DNA of 64,000 bases from Locusta migratoria (GCA_026315105.1 CM048745.1:153967323-154031322); one strand, 5' to 3'; counted from the stretch's first letter, positions 1 through 12,518 are shown. Translations and numbers: made by a program. Notes: generated by a model from the letters alone, not told the origin.

Positions 1-147
1 CTGCCCTCAGCCGCAACTAGCGCCACCTAGGCGACCGGCCTGGCGGACGAGTCGGACGCAGGGCAGTTTCAATTGTGTTATGGTATAGTCAACAAGTGGA
101 CGATATGTATCACATGTAATACAATAAAGTACTTTTGAGATACAACA
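1..147 (+). repeat. 5' LTR (partial)
   Basis: Matches 4840-4986 base for base in length, with about 16 substitutions. It ends in TACAACA, the inverted counterpart of the TGTTGTA start of the 3' LTR. An AATAAA hexamer occurs at about 123-128. Confidence 0.92.
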
Positions 148-151
148 CTAA

Positions 152-1375
152 ATGGCGACGAGGATAAGATATTCTATGATACCAGCGTCAGTGAAAAGTG
201 CTATCTGGGCCACTATGGAACAGTTACTAGCTCAGTTGATGGAACAGCTCAAGACGCAAAACACAGCACTTCAACAGCTGCTCGTATCATTCCAGTCTAT
301 TCGACAGTCAGCACTGCATGTGCCAATGTTTCCTCCATATGACGAGACTGCAGAAGATTGGTGCAGGTATGAAAAGCGTCTTCGGCAGCACTTCCATGCA
401 TTCGGCATTGACGATCAACATTTATGTAAGTCTCTTTTTTTGTCTTGGATTTCCCCAAAGTTGTATCGTCTTCTGACCCAGCTAGTGCCAGTGAAAGAAC
501 CTTCATCCCTATTTTTTGACGAAATGTGCGCTTCCCTCCCGTCTTTTTATCAAAAGCAGGCCCATGTAGTTGTGTTGCGAGTGGCGTTTTATCAATGCAA
601 AAAGAAAACGGACCAGTCCTACAGGGCATGGGCGGCCGAATTGCAGGGCCTTAGTAGAAAATGCCACTTTGTAATGGACAAACACAGAGAATCATATGCA
701 CACCATATGGTTAGGGATGCCATTCTTCATTCCGCACCAGATAGAGACGTCCAGCAAAGGGCTCTTCTATTGGATAACCCTTCTTTAGACAAGGTGTTGC
801 ACATCGCTCAATCATTTGAAATTACTAAACCAGTGGGTGCACAAATTGAGTCTTGGGGCAATGTTTGTGACGTTCATCTTGATAAAACACATGTTGACGT
901 CATTTCGCGCGGTGGAGCAATACACACGCAGCCTTTCCATAAACGGGCCAAACAGGGCCACACTCAAAGAAAACAAGGCAATATACAGTCTTTGTTACCC
1001 TCTTGTCCGCGTTGTTTTTCACAACATGCTAGAGATGACTGCCCACAACGCTGGGCAACTTGTTACAGTTGCAAAAAGCTAGGACATATATCTTCTGTGT
1101 GCAAATCAAAGCTAGTACAAGTAGTTCAGGAGAATGAGCAAGATGACTCTTCTATTATTTATGTCAACACTACTTTAGCTGCTTCTAACAAACTTTACAT
1201 TGAAGTCACAATTTTGGGAAAGCAAATTCGCATGCAGTTACACACAGCATCGGCGGCTACTCTTATCACGTCAGACAAGTACGTCATGCTAGGTTCACCT
1301 CCTTTGAACCCTGTCACACACAAATTACGCACTACAACAAGCAGCCAATTTCGCTGCTGGGGCAGATGGAATTAG
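152..1375 (+). pseudogene. gag with protease remnant
   Basis: An open frame of 407 codons. The N-terminal two thirds is a gag-like capsid region. Two zinc-knuckle-like motifs follow at about residues 288-322: a CX2CX3HX4C variant and a regular CX2CX4HX4C (CYSCKKLGHISSVC), as in nucleocapsid domains that bind RNA. Residues 350-385 resemble a retropepsin, but the expected D-T-G-A active site reads H-T-A-S, so the aspartate is lost. The frame ends at a stop at 1373-1375, and the pol frame continues 41 bp downstream. Gag would normally form the RNA-packaging particle in the cytoplasm. The ORF is long and open but belongs to a dead element. Confidence 0.85.
153..170 (+). other. candidate primer-binding site overlapping gag start
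   Basis: A TGGCGACGAGG stretch starts six bases after the LTR end. Ty3/Gypsy primer-binding sites begin TGG, complementary to the CCA end of a tRNA, and TGGCGAC resembles the tRNA-Arg-primed sites of some insect elements. It overlaps the ATG at 152-154, so the first gag codons would be part of the primer site. The tRNA identity is not established. Confidence 0.45.
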
Positions 1376-1416
1376 ATGTGTCTTACTAATCGGTAACCAG
1401 AACGCTTACCATTTTT

Positions 1417-2799
1417 GTGGTTGACAATACTGGGTCGGAAAACTTATTTGGATACGATGCCTTTCGACTGTTTGGCTTCTCTGTTGATGACACTGTTAAT
1501 GTCGTCTCAGAAGAAATACCTTACTCCAATTTAGAATCTTTGTTCACGGAATTCAAACACCTTTCCTCACCAGGCGTAGGACGCGCCAACAACTTTGAAG
1601 CCCACGTAACTCTTAAACACACTGCAAGGCTGAAATTCTTCCATGCACTTTCACTTCCAGTAGCCTTACGCGATGATGTAAAAAAGGAATTGGACAGGTT
1701 CACAGTCTCAGGCGTCTTATTGCCCATTACAGCAAGTGAATGGGCGGCAACACTTGCTGTTGTACGCAAGCCAAATGGTTCTCTCCGCCGATTTCAAGAC
1801 CTCCGTCAATTCACAATGTTTAATTGACACCTACCCTATGCCTCGACCAGAGGAAATGTTTGCGAAACTAGCAGGAGGCCAATATTTTTCGAAAATAGAC
1901 TTATCTGATGCTTATCACCAGCTGCCTTTGGACGAACCTTCTCGTCAGATTCTTGTTATAAACACACCATTCGGTCTTTTTCAATATCATCGTCTCCCCT
2001 TCGGTCTGGCAAGCTCACCAGCCATTTTCCAATGTTTCCTAGAGCAAATATTGGTCAACATACCGGGGTGTGTAAATTACCAGGAGACAACATTGTGGTC
2101 ACCGGTAAAACAACCAAGGAATATCTTGCAAATTTACGACAACTCTTTTCTGTTTTACAGACTGCTGGTGTTAAGTGCAACCTACAAAAATCATAGTTTT
2201 TTCAACCCTCGGTGGTTTATCTGGGGTTCAAGCTTTCCCGCGAGGGGTACTCCCGCTCCACGAGGACGTGACGGCCATAAAGGCGCTCCCAGGACCTCAA
2301 AATGTTAAAGAGTTGCAAGCCTTCCTGGGTGCAATTGCATACTATCATAAATTCATACTGTCTGTGGCCGAGGTGGCCCATCGACTCCATAGGCTTCTCC
2401 GCAAAAATGTCTAGTATCATTGGACAGGGGAATGTGAAATGGCGTTTCACCGCCTGAAAACTCTTCTGCTTCAGGATCCATGCCTAGCTAGCTATATACA
2501 TGCCCGAACAGTTGCTTGTTCTTGCTACAGATGCCTTGCAACATGGCATCGGAGCGGTACTAGCCCACCGATACCAGGACGGTTCAGAACGTCCCATAGC
2601 CCATGCATCCAAAACACTCAATCCTTCTCAACAGAATAATTCACAAATAGCACTGGCTATAGTGTATGCCCTACGCAAATTTAGTGTCTTCCTATATGGC
2701 ACCAAGTTTCACCTAATCATGGACCATAAACCCCTGGTTTTGCTCTTCAGCCCTTCTGCTTCTTTATGTGACAAAGCCGCACATCGACTGCAAAGATAG
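1417..2799 (+). pseudogene. pol: reverse transcriptase and RNase H, frameshifted
   Basis: At least four frame segments cover this part of pol (1417-1827, about 1828-2070, 2175-2414 and 2500-2799). Seen in order: the RT entry with VVRKPNGSLR, then FSKIDLSDAYHQ (the first catalytic Asp is present) and LPFGLASSPAIFQ. The YLDD box region (about 2070-2100) is damaged: it reads VNYQ and is followed by a frameshift. The RT connection region (AFLGAIAYYHKF) is at about 2320. RNase H starts near 2510 with LATDALQHGIG, where the family normally has TDAS. In a live element this enzyme copies the RNA genome into cDNA in the particle. This copy is inactive. Confidence 0.9.
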
Positions 2800-2802
2800 A
2801 CT

Positions 2803-3978
2803 TTGTACCTCTCTCGCTTTAATTGCGAGATCCACTTTCGCCCAAGTACACAACATGCCAATGCGGATGTATTATCTCGCCTCCCCAAAGGCCCCTACCT
2901 CACCTTTTATAAGGATGAACTTCTCTGTTTCCACATTGACGAAGTAGAACAACTCGCGGTGGATGGATTTCCAATCATGGTGGAACGGCTAGGCTGCAGC
3001 CACGGCTGCGGATGCAGTGATGCGCCAAGTTCTCCAGCACATCAGGGAGGGGAGGCCTGAGCATCCATCCAAGACGACGTCGGATCCGCTTAGGAACTAC
3101 TTCTCGCTGCAACTCCGACTCACCTCTCGCAACGGTGTGGTTCTCCTTTCTACAGAAGAGGCTTCACCGAGAGTAGTCATCCCTCTCAGCCTGCGGAATG
3201 AAGTACTGAAACAATTACACCAAGGACATTGGGGAATCTCACGAACAAAACTGCTTGCCAGGTGTCATGTGTACTGGCTGGGCATTGACACCGACATCGC
3301 ACACATGGTGGCGAGCTGTGAGGTATGCGCCGCCCAGGCTCCTGCCCCTAAAACGTCAACAGTTTCTTGGCCGTCGCCCACGCACCCATGGGAACGTGTT
3401 CACATTACTTTGCTGGGCGCTTTCTCAGCAACTATTGGTTACTGGGAGTCGACTCTTATTCCAACTTCCCATTTGTCTCCAGGTTACCCTCTCCCACAAT
3501 AGCAGCCACCTTATCCGCGTTATCAAAGGTTTTCGCCCTTGAAGGATACCCAAAAACATTGGTATCTGACAATGGCCCTCAGTTTGTATCGTCTGAATTC
3601 TCAGGCTTCTGTGCCCACAGTGGCATTAAACATGTCACATCCCCACCCTTTCATCCTCAATCTGATGACGAGGTTGAGTGCATTGACAGGACTTTCAAAA
3701 ATCAAATTAAGAAAATTCTGACCTTTGCTACCACTGAAGAGGCACTTACCGACTTCTTAGCCTCTTACCGTTTCACACCTATGGGCATGCACAGCCCCGC
3801 AGAGCTATTACACGGCAGACAGCCGCGCCCTCTTTTACACCTCATTCGTCCCCCACTCAATGTGCAAGCCCCTGCTAGTTCCGGAAAATTTTCCCCTGGC
3901 GCAACAGTATGGATGCGGGGTTATGGCCAAGGCCAGAAGTGGATGAAAGGAAGAATATTGGAACAAACAGGACGGTGA
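2803..3978 (+). pseudogene. pol: integrase, frameshifted
   Basis: The end of RNase H (HANADVLSRLP) runs into an integrase. The H-H-C-C zinc finger is visible at about 3215-3345 (HQGHWG to CEVCAAQ). In the catalytic core the first Asp position is altered (VHITLLGAF, where the family has HID). The second Asp is present in LVSDNGPQF (about 3562-3590), and the Glu in the HPQSDDEVE stretch (3654-3680), where SNGE is usual. Frames change near 3420-3490. A GPY/F-like segment (GATVWMRGYGQGQKW) precedes the stop at 3976-3978. Integrase would insert the cDNA into the host chromosome. This copy is broken. Confidence 0.88.
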
Positions 3979-4767
3979 TTATACAAGGTTCGCACGGCCA
4001 CAGGAGAAGTAGCTTGGCACTATAACCAACTCCGAAAGCGGGTCCTGCCCTTCCCAAGTACGTCCCCTGGTACTGAACCCGACTCATTAAACATGGACGT
4101 TGACCCAGCACCCCTTTCTCAGCAGACACCAGCAAACGAAGAGTCTCTCCAGCTATCCCACGCACACACGGGCGCAACTGACGAGGAATCCGGTATACCA
4201 ACGTCACCGATATTCCCTCCGTTCCGGCATACACAACAGGGTATACTCCAGGAGGGCGAGTCCCCAATACTGGGATCCAGACATCCTTCACATCGCAAGG
4301 GCCGCTTCAGGCCATACTTCAAAGTCCCGTCAAGAGACTTCACGACAAATACCGAAGAAATGGGCTCTAGTGCCGTGCAGTGAATCAAAAAACAAAACTG
4401 CCACACACGTCACAAGTGATTTTCCAGTGTTTGAGTGTTCATATATAAACTTTTTTTTGCCCTTTCAGTTTTTCTGTTTTCTTTTATACACATGAGTAAC
4501 AGCGCACATGAGGCAATAGTCGTGTGCAAAGTTTGAACACTGAAGTAGGTGTCTATGCCTCGTGTTTCTTTCCAGCAGACAGCTAATAATAAATGCATAT
4601 ATTTGTCAGTGACTTACCTTCGGGGCATTTTCTTGTAAATAACATTTTCTTTACTATACACTATGCGTGTCTACTGATATTTCTATGTACCAGTTTTTGT
4701 AATCTTATCGCCACGGTATGTTATATAAGAGTAATAACAATTGTTCCGTTCTTATCTTGCCTTTTTA
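3979..4767 (+). other. retrotransposon 3' untranslated region
   Basis: Lies between the integrase stop and the polypurine tract. It holds two overlapping short open frames (4093-4383 and 4100-4495) with no recognisable motif and no hydrophobic envelope-like pattern. I see no convincing gene here. Confidence 0.6.
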
Positions 4768-4781
4768 AGAGAGGGGAGATG
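4768..4781 (+). other. polypurine tract
   Basis: A purine run (AGAGAGGGGAGA) sits directly before the TGTTG start of the 3' LTR, where plus-strand DNA synthesis is primed in this element class. Confidence 0.75.
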
Positions 4782-4986
4782 TGTTGTAGCTGCGCCCCGC
4801 TCAAATCGCCTGCCACCTGCCGGCTCGCCACATATGGCGCTGCCCTCAGCCGCAGCTAGCACCACCTAGGCCACCGGTCTGGCGGACGAGCAGGACGCAG
4901 TGCAGTTTCAGTTGAGTTGCGGTATAGTCAACAAGTGGACAATATATATAACATGTGATTCAATAAAGTACTTTTGAGATACAACA
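4782..4986 (+). repeat. 3' LTR (complete, 205 bp)
   Basis: It begins TGTTGTAG and ends ATACAACA, giving the short TG...CA inverted termini of LTRs. AATAAA lies at about 4962. The internal end is set by the polypurine tract; the outer end is set by comparison with the 5' LTR, which stops at the same base. Confidence 0.9.
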
Positions 4987-7900
4987 GACCTGTTGAATCT
5001 ACGACATATAGAATTTCTGTGTATTGCATTCCAAAAGTATCCGAACACACATAGTACAACAGTTCACAATGGAAGGGCCATACTCAATTATCTTACACAT
5101 TTGCCAGTAACGTCCGAGAAATTCAATGGTATACAGAGGTTTACTGGCATTTAGTTTTCTTGTGCACCATTCGTAAAAGGAGTAGGAGTGAGGAGAGAGA
5201 TTCTGAGGGAGTGGGGGGGAGGGCTAAATAGTAATTATACATGCTGCGTGCACCCCTTGTTGGAAGTGAAAATATAACTAATACTTTAGTAACACATTAA
5301 ATGAAAATTCTTACAAAGCTATAAATTTCATAAACAAATCTGCATGATTTTATTGCAATAAAAAATAAAATACCTGACATTTCAACATAACAGTGACAAC
5401 TCAACAGCCATCAATCACTGAAGTTACATAATATAAAACTACGAAAATAAAACATCAGAACAAGAGATCATTGTTACTTTTTAAATTGACATTTCCTATT
5501 CCAAAAAAATTGATTTGCCTGATAGTGTAAACATTATAAATAAATAGGATGCAACCAGTCAATTTTAGTTAAATACTGCATGTGTCTGTAGTATAAAGTT
5601 GCAAAATAAAACACAATCATTTTTCCCTGATTAATGAAAGACAAAATATTTATTTACAAACAAAATGCTGTTTTCTGGTAAGAATGCAGCAGAAAAACAT
5701 TTTTCAATAAATAATTTAACTCCCCTCATTCTCACTATAATGTTGAAAATCTGCCACATGTACATTCAGGGACTGGGTCAAGCCACTTCAGAACCGTTAA
5801 AATGAAGCAGTTTGAAAGCACACATCATTACAGTAGTGGGCCCTCTTCAACAAAATTGTCCCTGATGGTTACGAAAGTATGGCAAATATAAGTTTTGTAC
5901 CAAGAAGATACAAAATGTTTTATTCACAACAAACACAGTAGGAATGCCTCTCTTTAATATAGTTTCTTAAACATTTAAATTGATTTCTGGCAATGTTTCT
6001 AAAACTGGAACGGTATTAGTGAAATGGACAAAATTTCTAGGATGGATTATGGTAAAATATTGTTAATGCAAATATTATGTCTGTTTTTGGAGAATTTTCT
6101 TTCCTTACACCTAAAATTTACATTAAGTTTGTGGACAGCTTTACATTGGACAAAATGTTTGGAGACTTTCTCCATACCTTCTGTTATCACAAGTATAAGA
6201 AAGCTTCAGGAGGGGGGTTTGATATATGCACCAGTGAATAAATTGTGCACTGTCTAATGCAGATGTCCAATGTGTGTATCACTGTTAATGGAGAGAGAGA
6301 GATAGAGAGAAGGAGAGCAACAGTAACTTTTGGCAATTTATACTTATGAAAAAATATTTTTACAGTTAATATTATGTGCAAAATGTTTCTTTATACAAAT
6401 ATAATTTTTACAATTACTCTATGCAACATAGATATTGGAAATGTCCTTTACAACTGTGTGTCTTCTCCATTTTTCAATACTGTTTTACATGTTACAGCTT
6501 TTCAGAACAACACAGCAGTGGGGGAAATCACTATGTGATTTGCCAGTGCAATGACCTCATAGTATTAGATCAACATGTAACTGCTGTCTGTAACATCTCT
6601 CTCCTCCAGCCTTCTGACTTTTAGCAGAAGCAATTTAGGAAATCATCAGGTATAAAATATTACTAGGGTCCAATAAAATATATCCTCTTGTTAATAGTAT
6701 TACAGTCTGAACATAAAGTTACATTATGCAATCCACTATTAATAAATATGTTTCTTGTAGATGTGATGTAAAAATAAAAATTCCCTGATACAAGGACATA
6801 CATTTTGAAAATGCACAATGAAATTCTGTTTGATTGTTAAATTAAAAATAGCACTGCAATGAACCCAACAGCATATATAATCATTGATGACTGGCAGCAG
6901 ATTAACAGGTATTTGTCAACAACATATTGCTCAAAAAGCATATTATTTCTGCTGTTATATTGGTAGTTTTGATTTGGACACAGTTTGCTACTTATGAGAT
7001 GTTTTGTTGTTGTAGCTTATAATTTTTTCTGCTACTATTGTAGAATATATGCTTCACTATTAAAGTTACTCATACAATGGTGACAAGATGAGCAAATCTT
7101 TTATAAACCATACAGTTCTCCTAAACTGTAATATGAAAGTTGATAGGTCTAATGCAGCTATCAATGGAAAAATAACGAATGAAACAAAGTATCAAAACAT
7201 TGCTAGCAGAACAAGGACAGCAAGCCACATATGTATGATTACATAAATTTGTAGCTGCAGAATTAAATTTAAGAATGGTTCCAGTTACAAGAATACATAA
7301 ATGATTACATGAAAGCGGACACTGTCACCTGGAATTGAATCAAATTCCCAGTGTTTTGAAACTACTGTTCAGGTGACAGGTATCAGCTGTCAGACTATGA
7401 AGCATGTTATCTATTTCAGCATACCTGCTAGCAATTATATTTTACAAAATAAAGCAGTATAATAGTTTATTGAATATCACAGTAAACTATACTAATGTGT
7501 TGCCCTTCTTGCACCACACATTTTAAGTAATTGCTTACCTATATTTATAATTTAAAAATGTTTTTAAATAATAACTCACTTGACTTTTCTCTTTTTTACA
7601 ATAAACTTTCTAAATACTCCTATTTGCTTTCATTTGCAAAATATTTGTACCAGTACCAAAAATTCAATGAGTAATTGTTGTTAACAAAAAATCTCAATAC
7701 CTCATGATTTCCAATGTGATCTACCCATCCACAAGCATTTCTCATCACTTGTAACAATTGTGCACCCAAAATAAAATTACATTCTTTCTCATTAAAAAAA
7801 CACACACACATACTACTTTAATAAAAAAGGGACAAAAAAGTCAGTCTAAATCAACCAGTATAGTGCATCTCTCACACCTTCCATTTTTTTTGTTATTATG

Positions 7901-8818
7901 TGCTATATGACTACTGGAAAATACTGTAGAAGCATTATTCATGGAATGCTGTATTGCAAAATAATATAGTCGCCACTGATTTGTTGCACTTTCAGTTATA
8001 TTATTACAACAGTACAAAATGGGCCACAACTCTGAGGCCATCCTACACCGAGTGAATGCTTGAAATTCATTTAAAACTACTTGACACAGCACATGAATTC
8101 TCAGAATTGATGGCATTACTGTTTACAAAGAGTGGGAATTGATACAGTGCATCAATACCTGTAAACTTGTTTTGTGTCCTTAGAAAGAAAAAAGAAATCG
8201 AAAATCTACACTGTTAATTTGAGGAAAGAAATCCATAATCTATTCTGATAATTCATATGACTTGTGACTGCTTATCAAGTTCATCTACTGCACAAAACAG
8301 AAAATTGCAAATAAATATTCACAGCACTTAAAAAAATCCTAATATCAGTGGCACTTAACTATAAAAATGGAGGGAAATTGTATTGCAGTATCATCAGTGG
8401 TTCAGGATCAGCATTTGCCCTGTTCCTATAAGGCTTCAAATACTTATATAGCTTTCATTAAGTAAAATATAAACAAAAAAGTAAGCTCCAGGTCTTCATC
8501 AATTTCTCTCTACTTGACATACATCTTCAAAAAATCAGTGAAAATGAACAAAGGATTTTGTGAAAGAATTTTTGCTTTATACACTAAATAACAGGTAAGC
8601 CTACAATAAATAACAGATAGCTCTAAATCTGAAATTACACAGACTGTTGAGCATCCGGCCTCAAAATATACACTCATATGCTACAAGTAAGATAATTATA
8701 CAGTAATCTGTGCTCAGAGTGAATGTAGTTTGGAGTGAAAGTTGATGGCCATTTGGCTGGACAAATAACCAACAAGACTGTGCGATTGAACCTCGGCACA
8801 GCAGGCTGCTGCTGGCGG
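4987..8818. other. AT-rich region, probable kinesin 3' UTR and/or intergenic DNA
   Basis: About 3.8 kb with no supported coding region. It lies directly downstream (minus-strand sense) of the kinesin stop codon, so at least its right part should be 3' UTR. Several TTTATT hexamers (AATAAA on the minus strand) occur, for example at about 5349, 5650 and 7467, so the polyadenylation site cannot be chosen by eye. A short GA-rich tract lies at 6290-6318. I recognised no transposon here, unlike in the introns, which fits untranslated exon sequence under some constraint. Confidence 0.4.
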
Positions 8819-8904
8819 TTACTTCCTCGCTGTGGTTCGAGTACCCACTGTGCTCATGCCCTCACCACGGCTACGGGATCGATGTAAGGTGGACAGGCCT
8901 TCAC
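8819..8904 (-). CDS. Khc-73: Kinesin-73/KIF13-like, terminal coding exon
   Basis: Read on the minus strand, an acceptor (AAACACAG, ending at 8905) is followed by 86 bases: two to complete a Gly codon split with the previous exon, 27 codons, and TAA at 8819-8821. The peptide is basic and Ser/Arg-rich (LHRSRSRGEGMS...TTARK). It fits a KIF13-type extreme C-terminus after the CAP-Gly domain. The call rests on the phase match with the exon at 19545-19721 (phase 1 to phase 1), a good acceptor and an immediate in-frame stop. A search would be needed to confirm conservation. The intron before it is about 10.6 kb and contains an RTE LINE. Confidence 0.72.
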
Positions 8905-9728
8905 CTGTGTTTCACACAAAGAAACAATGTTAATCAACAATGCATTCAACGATTAAAACGCGACAAGAGAAAGAAACAGGATTTTGCCTGAAGTTAATTT
9001 CATGTATGACATGTATATGGCAAGGCTTGATTAACCATTGCAATACAATACTTTAACTGAAGTTTCCCCAAATATTACAGTTAAACAAGGTAGTAAAACA
9101 AAAAATTATCATCTCATTATTGTGTCTTCAACATTAATACTATGAGAGGAAGATAACACAGTATCACTATACAAAAAGTGATGATACATAACCAAATTGG
9201 AAGTTTTGTACGTATAAATTAATCAGTGTCAGATGCACTTAAAATACTGAACACCTAACTGGTCTTTAGCAATGTCAATCATTTTCTATAGTTTGTGATG
9301 TAAACGTAGTCCTGAGAAATGCATTTTGTAAGCCTAAAATATTGTCCTAAGGTTAGTAAAAGATTTGTTTGCCTTATAAATGATGTGAATCAAAAAATTT
9401 TCACATTTTGTCAGACCTTAACACCTGCCGAAGAATAGCACTAGTTCAGAGACCTTACAAAGACAATCGTGGTTTTGTTTATATGACCTGGTCTTATTTT
9501 GATTTAATTGTTTGTTAAATAATTATTATTCATGTCAAAATATAATCATCGGAATAATGCTTATGATGTGATAGGTATTCAAACGATTTTTGTTCTGTAT
9601 AGAATAAGAGCTAAACATGTAATTTCTAAGCTACAGTAATTTTATTACAATTTTATGAAATATATGTTTCTAATTATATATTACGAAAATTATAGAGGGG
9701 AACTTTCCCCGTGGGATAAACAAAAATA

Positions 9729-9911
9729 AAAAATAGAAAAGAGATGACTTACCAAAAGGACCGGCTCGTCGATAGAAACAAATAAATTCACACACAAACA
9801 CACAAGAAGCTGCCAGTGGTGGCGAAAGCTTGTATGTGTGTTTGTGTGTGAGTTTATTTGTTTCTATCGATGAGCCGGTCCTTTTGGTAAGTCATCTCTT
9901 TGCTATTTTTT
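9729..9911. mobile_element. fold-back (palindromic) non-autonomous element
   Basis: Two arms of about 75 bp (9729-9803 and 9836-9911) are near-perfect reverse complements. Both carry the TGACTTACCAAAAGGACCGG-type sequence and a CA/TG-rich stretch. The centre holds GAAGCTGCCAGTGGTGGCGAAAGCTT, the hairpin core described in the findings, with the upstream CTGA lost. A relative sits at 21366-21590. Confidence 0.8.
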
Positions 9912-10593
9912 TATTTTAATTATATATTACATAATTTATGATCACATGAAGTGACACGTCACCAATTGTAGTATTTAAGCAGGCAAACCTGCCATGCTTG
10001 GGGATTTGGAGATAGTAATCAGTAGAGAAGTGGAAAGTGGCAGTCTAAGTCAACCTTTATGATGTCAAGAACATCTTCAGAAAACTTCATAACACATTGA
10101 AGTTGGCTATTGTGAAAGACTTGCATTTATATTCACTATGATAAGGGTTAAATGTGACTGTTGTTGACAAATGTTGATACAGTTACATTGAAGTATACAT
10201 ATTAGATAAACTTGGAATGTATCGTGTGAAAAGCAGCTCATGTAATCAATAAAAGTGAAATTGTAAATATATGAAAGTGTTGCAATTATTACAAACTTAT
10301 TAATCTGAAGTATGCTCATTTAATAAACAAGTACTTTGCACAATTGTTAGTCAAAGCTGAGGACGCTAACATTTGCCCCTATTTTTCATTGAACTTGTAT
10401 CATGTATGTAGATGTTTTAAAGTATTTGGACTTTGTCTTTGTGTGTGGAGTAGTGTTAATAAAAAGTTCATTTATTCATTTTGTTGGAGGAGCTTATAAA
10501 AGAAAATAAAAAGAGAGAAGAGGGGAAAGCTTAAGTATTTGTTCCAAATAAATTTTAAAGTTCAGCCTCCTTTTTCCTTACATGTTTTTTTTA

Positions 10594-10597
<4 letters not shown>

Positions 10598-10624
<27 letters not shown>
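10598..10624. repeat. (CT)n microsatellite
   Basis: Uninterrupted TC dinucleotides. Confidence 0.95.
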
Positions 10625-10739
10625 TCTTGTTATCCCTTGTCATTCTGTTTCAGTGACCTATGTCCTCTAATTTCATCAATCTATATTATCGACCCAGAGA
10701 TCCAAAAATCTACCACCACATACAATCACATCATACAGG

Positions 10740-10990
10740 ATTAGTATTAACCAGCATCATCTTTAAAGTACTTCCTTTGGGAGCTCAGATACAGGGCATA
10801 ACACCTCTGCCACAAATGTAATGCATCCTGAAAATCTTTTTAGTCAATGTGTTCAGCAATACTTAAACTACTTCTTGAATATCCTCCATCATGTCAAATT
10901 GTCATTTCTTGAACTTTGTTTGCAATTCAGGAACGAGAAAGAAATCGTATGAAACAAAGTAGGATGAATACAGTGGACGAGGAAGAGCCA
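10740..10990 (-). mobile_element. mariner-like transposase C-terminal remnant
   Basis: Minus-strand translation, with stops, shows a YDFFLVPELQTKFKK run followed by DMMEDIQEVV and LLNTLTKKIF. This resembles the end of mariner transposases (D-FFLFP-K--L-G, then DDIQ and W--R--RC). The third catalytic Asp would fall in YDFFL. Decayed. The element ends were not found. Confidence 0.5.
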
Positions 10991-11905
10991 CCATGTTAAT
11001 CATATAATGCATACTTTAGTAAGGGGATTAAGAGTAACGGGCAACTTAATTTTCTGAATGTGTCAGTGAGCAAGTGAACTGATGTGTCATTTGGACCATT
11101 GGGTGAATAGAACAGACAGTATGCATGATGCATACTGCTCATTACCTTCATTAATATTCTAACCACCAGCCCAGAAAAGAAAGGCTTTTTAAACCATTGG
11201 TCAATAGGGATTACAAAATTTGTGAAATTGTTTCTAATGAGTTGACCATCTATGGTCAATCTTTAAAAGGAGCAGTTACTCTAACAAGAAAATTGATTGA
11301 GCCCTTAGCAGTAGGAATATAATCAGGGTAAACAAGTAACAACAGCTACCAAACAGAAAAGTTTTTCCCAATTTCTTAATAAGATAACAGATTTAACTGG
11401 GAAAAGTGTTGAACAAGTCTGAATTCAGACCCACCAGGATGAGACAATGATGTCCAAAATCTGCAGAAGATATGAAGGGTAAAGGAAAAGAAATAGATAA
11501 GTCTATTTACTTTTTTTTCATTCTGGACATTTATAACCAGTATATGAATGTATGGAACAGACCCTATGTTTCCTCCATAGTATGTGACAAAAAACAAAGT
11601 CAGTCATACAATAGACATGAACAGCTGTCTGGTGATGAACCATCTATTTTATAAATAATTAGCATAATTAAATGAGGTTGGTTGCTGTTTTCTTAATGGA
11701 ATCTGTTGATTTGTAGGATGCTTATTTATGTGGACTCATTTCTGTGCTTCCGATACAATGCAGAAGGTATGCAAAAGATAACTGTGAAGTGAAATTTAAC
11801 AATTCAATCTACAAGTACAGACTACATGGACAAATAGGGGAAGAAGTAAATGAAGTCGCAGTTTGCCATAAGGCATTTATGACAATGTATGCAACATCAA
11901 AATGT

Positions 11906-12063
11906 AATAATGGAAAGTGCAGGTTGGAATTAATAATATAGTAATAAGGACACTTTACAACTCACCGCAAAGACGTGGCAGCGAGCTGCAACTGGCACAT
12001 ACATAAGACACACACATACAAGACTTTCAGCTATTGTTCATGGCCCTCTTCAGAAAATAGTAG
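11906..12063 (+). mobile_element. half copy of a TIR/fold-back MITE
   Basis: Begins near AATAATGGAAAGTGC and contains TTTACAACTCACCGCAAAGA, the terminal part seen in both orientations at 50240-50577. The copy stops after the central hairpin segment (CCTCTTCAG), so the right half is missing. Confidence 0.7.
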
Positions 12064-12114
12064 ATATTTTGGAAGTTGGAAAAATAGGATGTGTAAATGT
12101 TAAATAATTTTATA
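12059..12114. repeat. dispersed repeat shared with 17948-18020
   Basis: AGTAGATATTTTGGAAGT and the following block (AATAGGATGTGTAAAT, then TTAAATAATTTTATA) recur at 17948-18020 with a different spacer. The repeat abuts the half MITE. Confidence 0.65.
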
Positions 12115-12518
12115 GTCACATATCAGGTATTCTATGAGTGATGGACAGGACATTCAGACACAGAGAAATCTGAGTTTATTCGACGTGTGTATACTTGTTA
12201 TTGCCACGAAGACATTTCAGAACTGTTGAAAGTACTTGACGAACAGATTGCACATTTCGTAGGCTTAAGAAAGGGTATTTTGTAGATTTATTTATTCTTT
12301 CAAACATTTAAGATCACATAAGTTGTCTGCACAGAATTTATATTCGTAGATGATTTAAAAATCAGTACTAGAAGTCAGTTGCTGTGTTTCATTTCTAACT
12401 ATTTCCGTTCAGCATAAGAATAATACAAATGCAATATTAACATGATGTGTATATCCTCCAGCGTTAAATTTAAATGTGGTAACAGCTTGCCTGGAAGATT
12501 ACACGCCGTGTTTACATC

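Larger units (their letters stand above)
1..4986 (+). mobile_element. Ty3/Gypsy-type LTR retrotransposon, decayed, 5' end cut by window
   Basis: Two LTR copies flank a gag-protease-RT-RNase H-integrase series in the Ty3/Gypsy order (integrase after RNase H). Position 1 matches 4840 of the 3' LTR, so about 58 bp of the 5' LTR lie outside the window. The 147 shared LTR bases align without gaps and differ at about 16 places by eye, which suggests an old insertion. The coding region has several frameshifts and stops, and altered catalytic residues in protease, RT and integrase, so the copy cannot be autonomous. No envelope-like ORF was recognised between integrase and the 3' LTR. The element lies downstream of the 3' end of the minus-strand kinesin gene, in opposite orientation. 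Confidence 0.93.
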
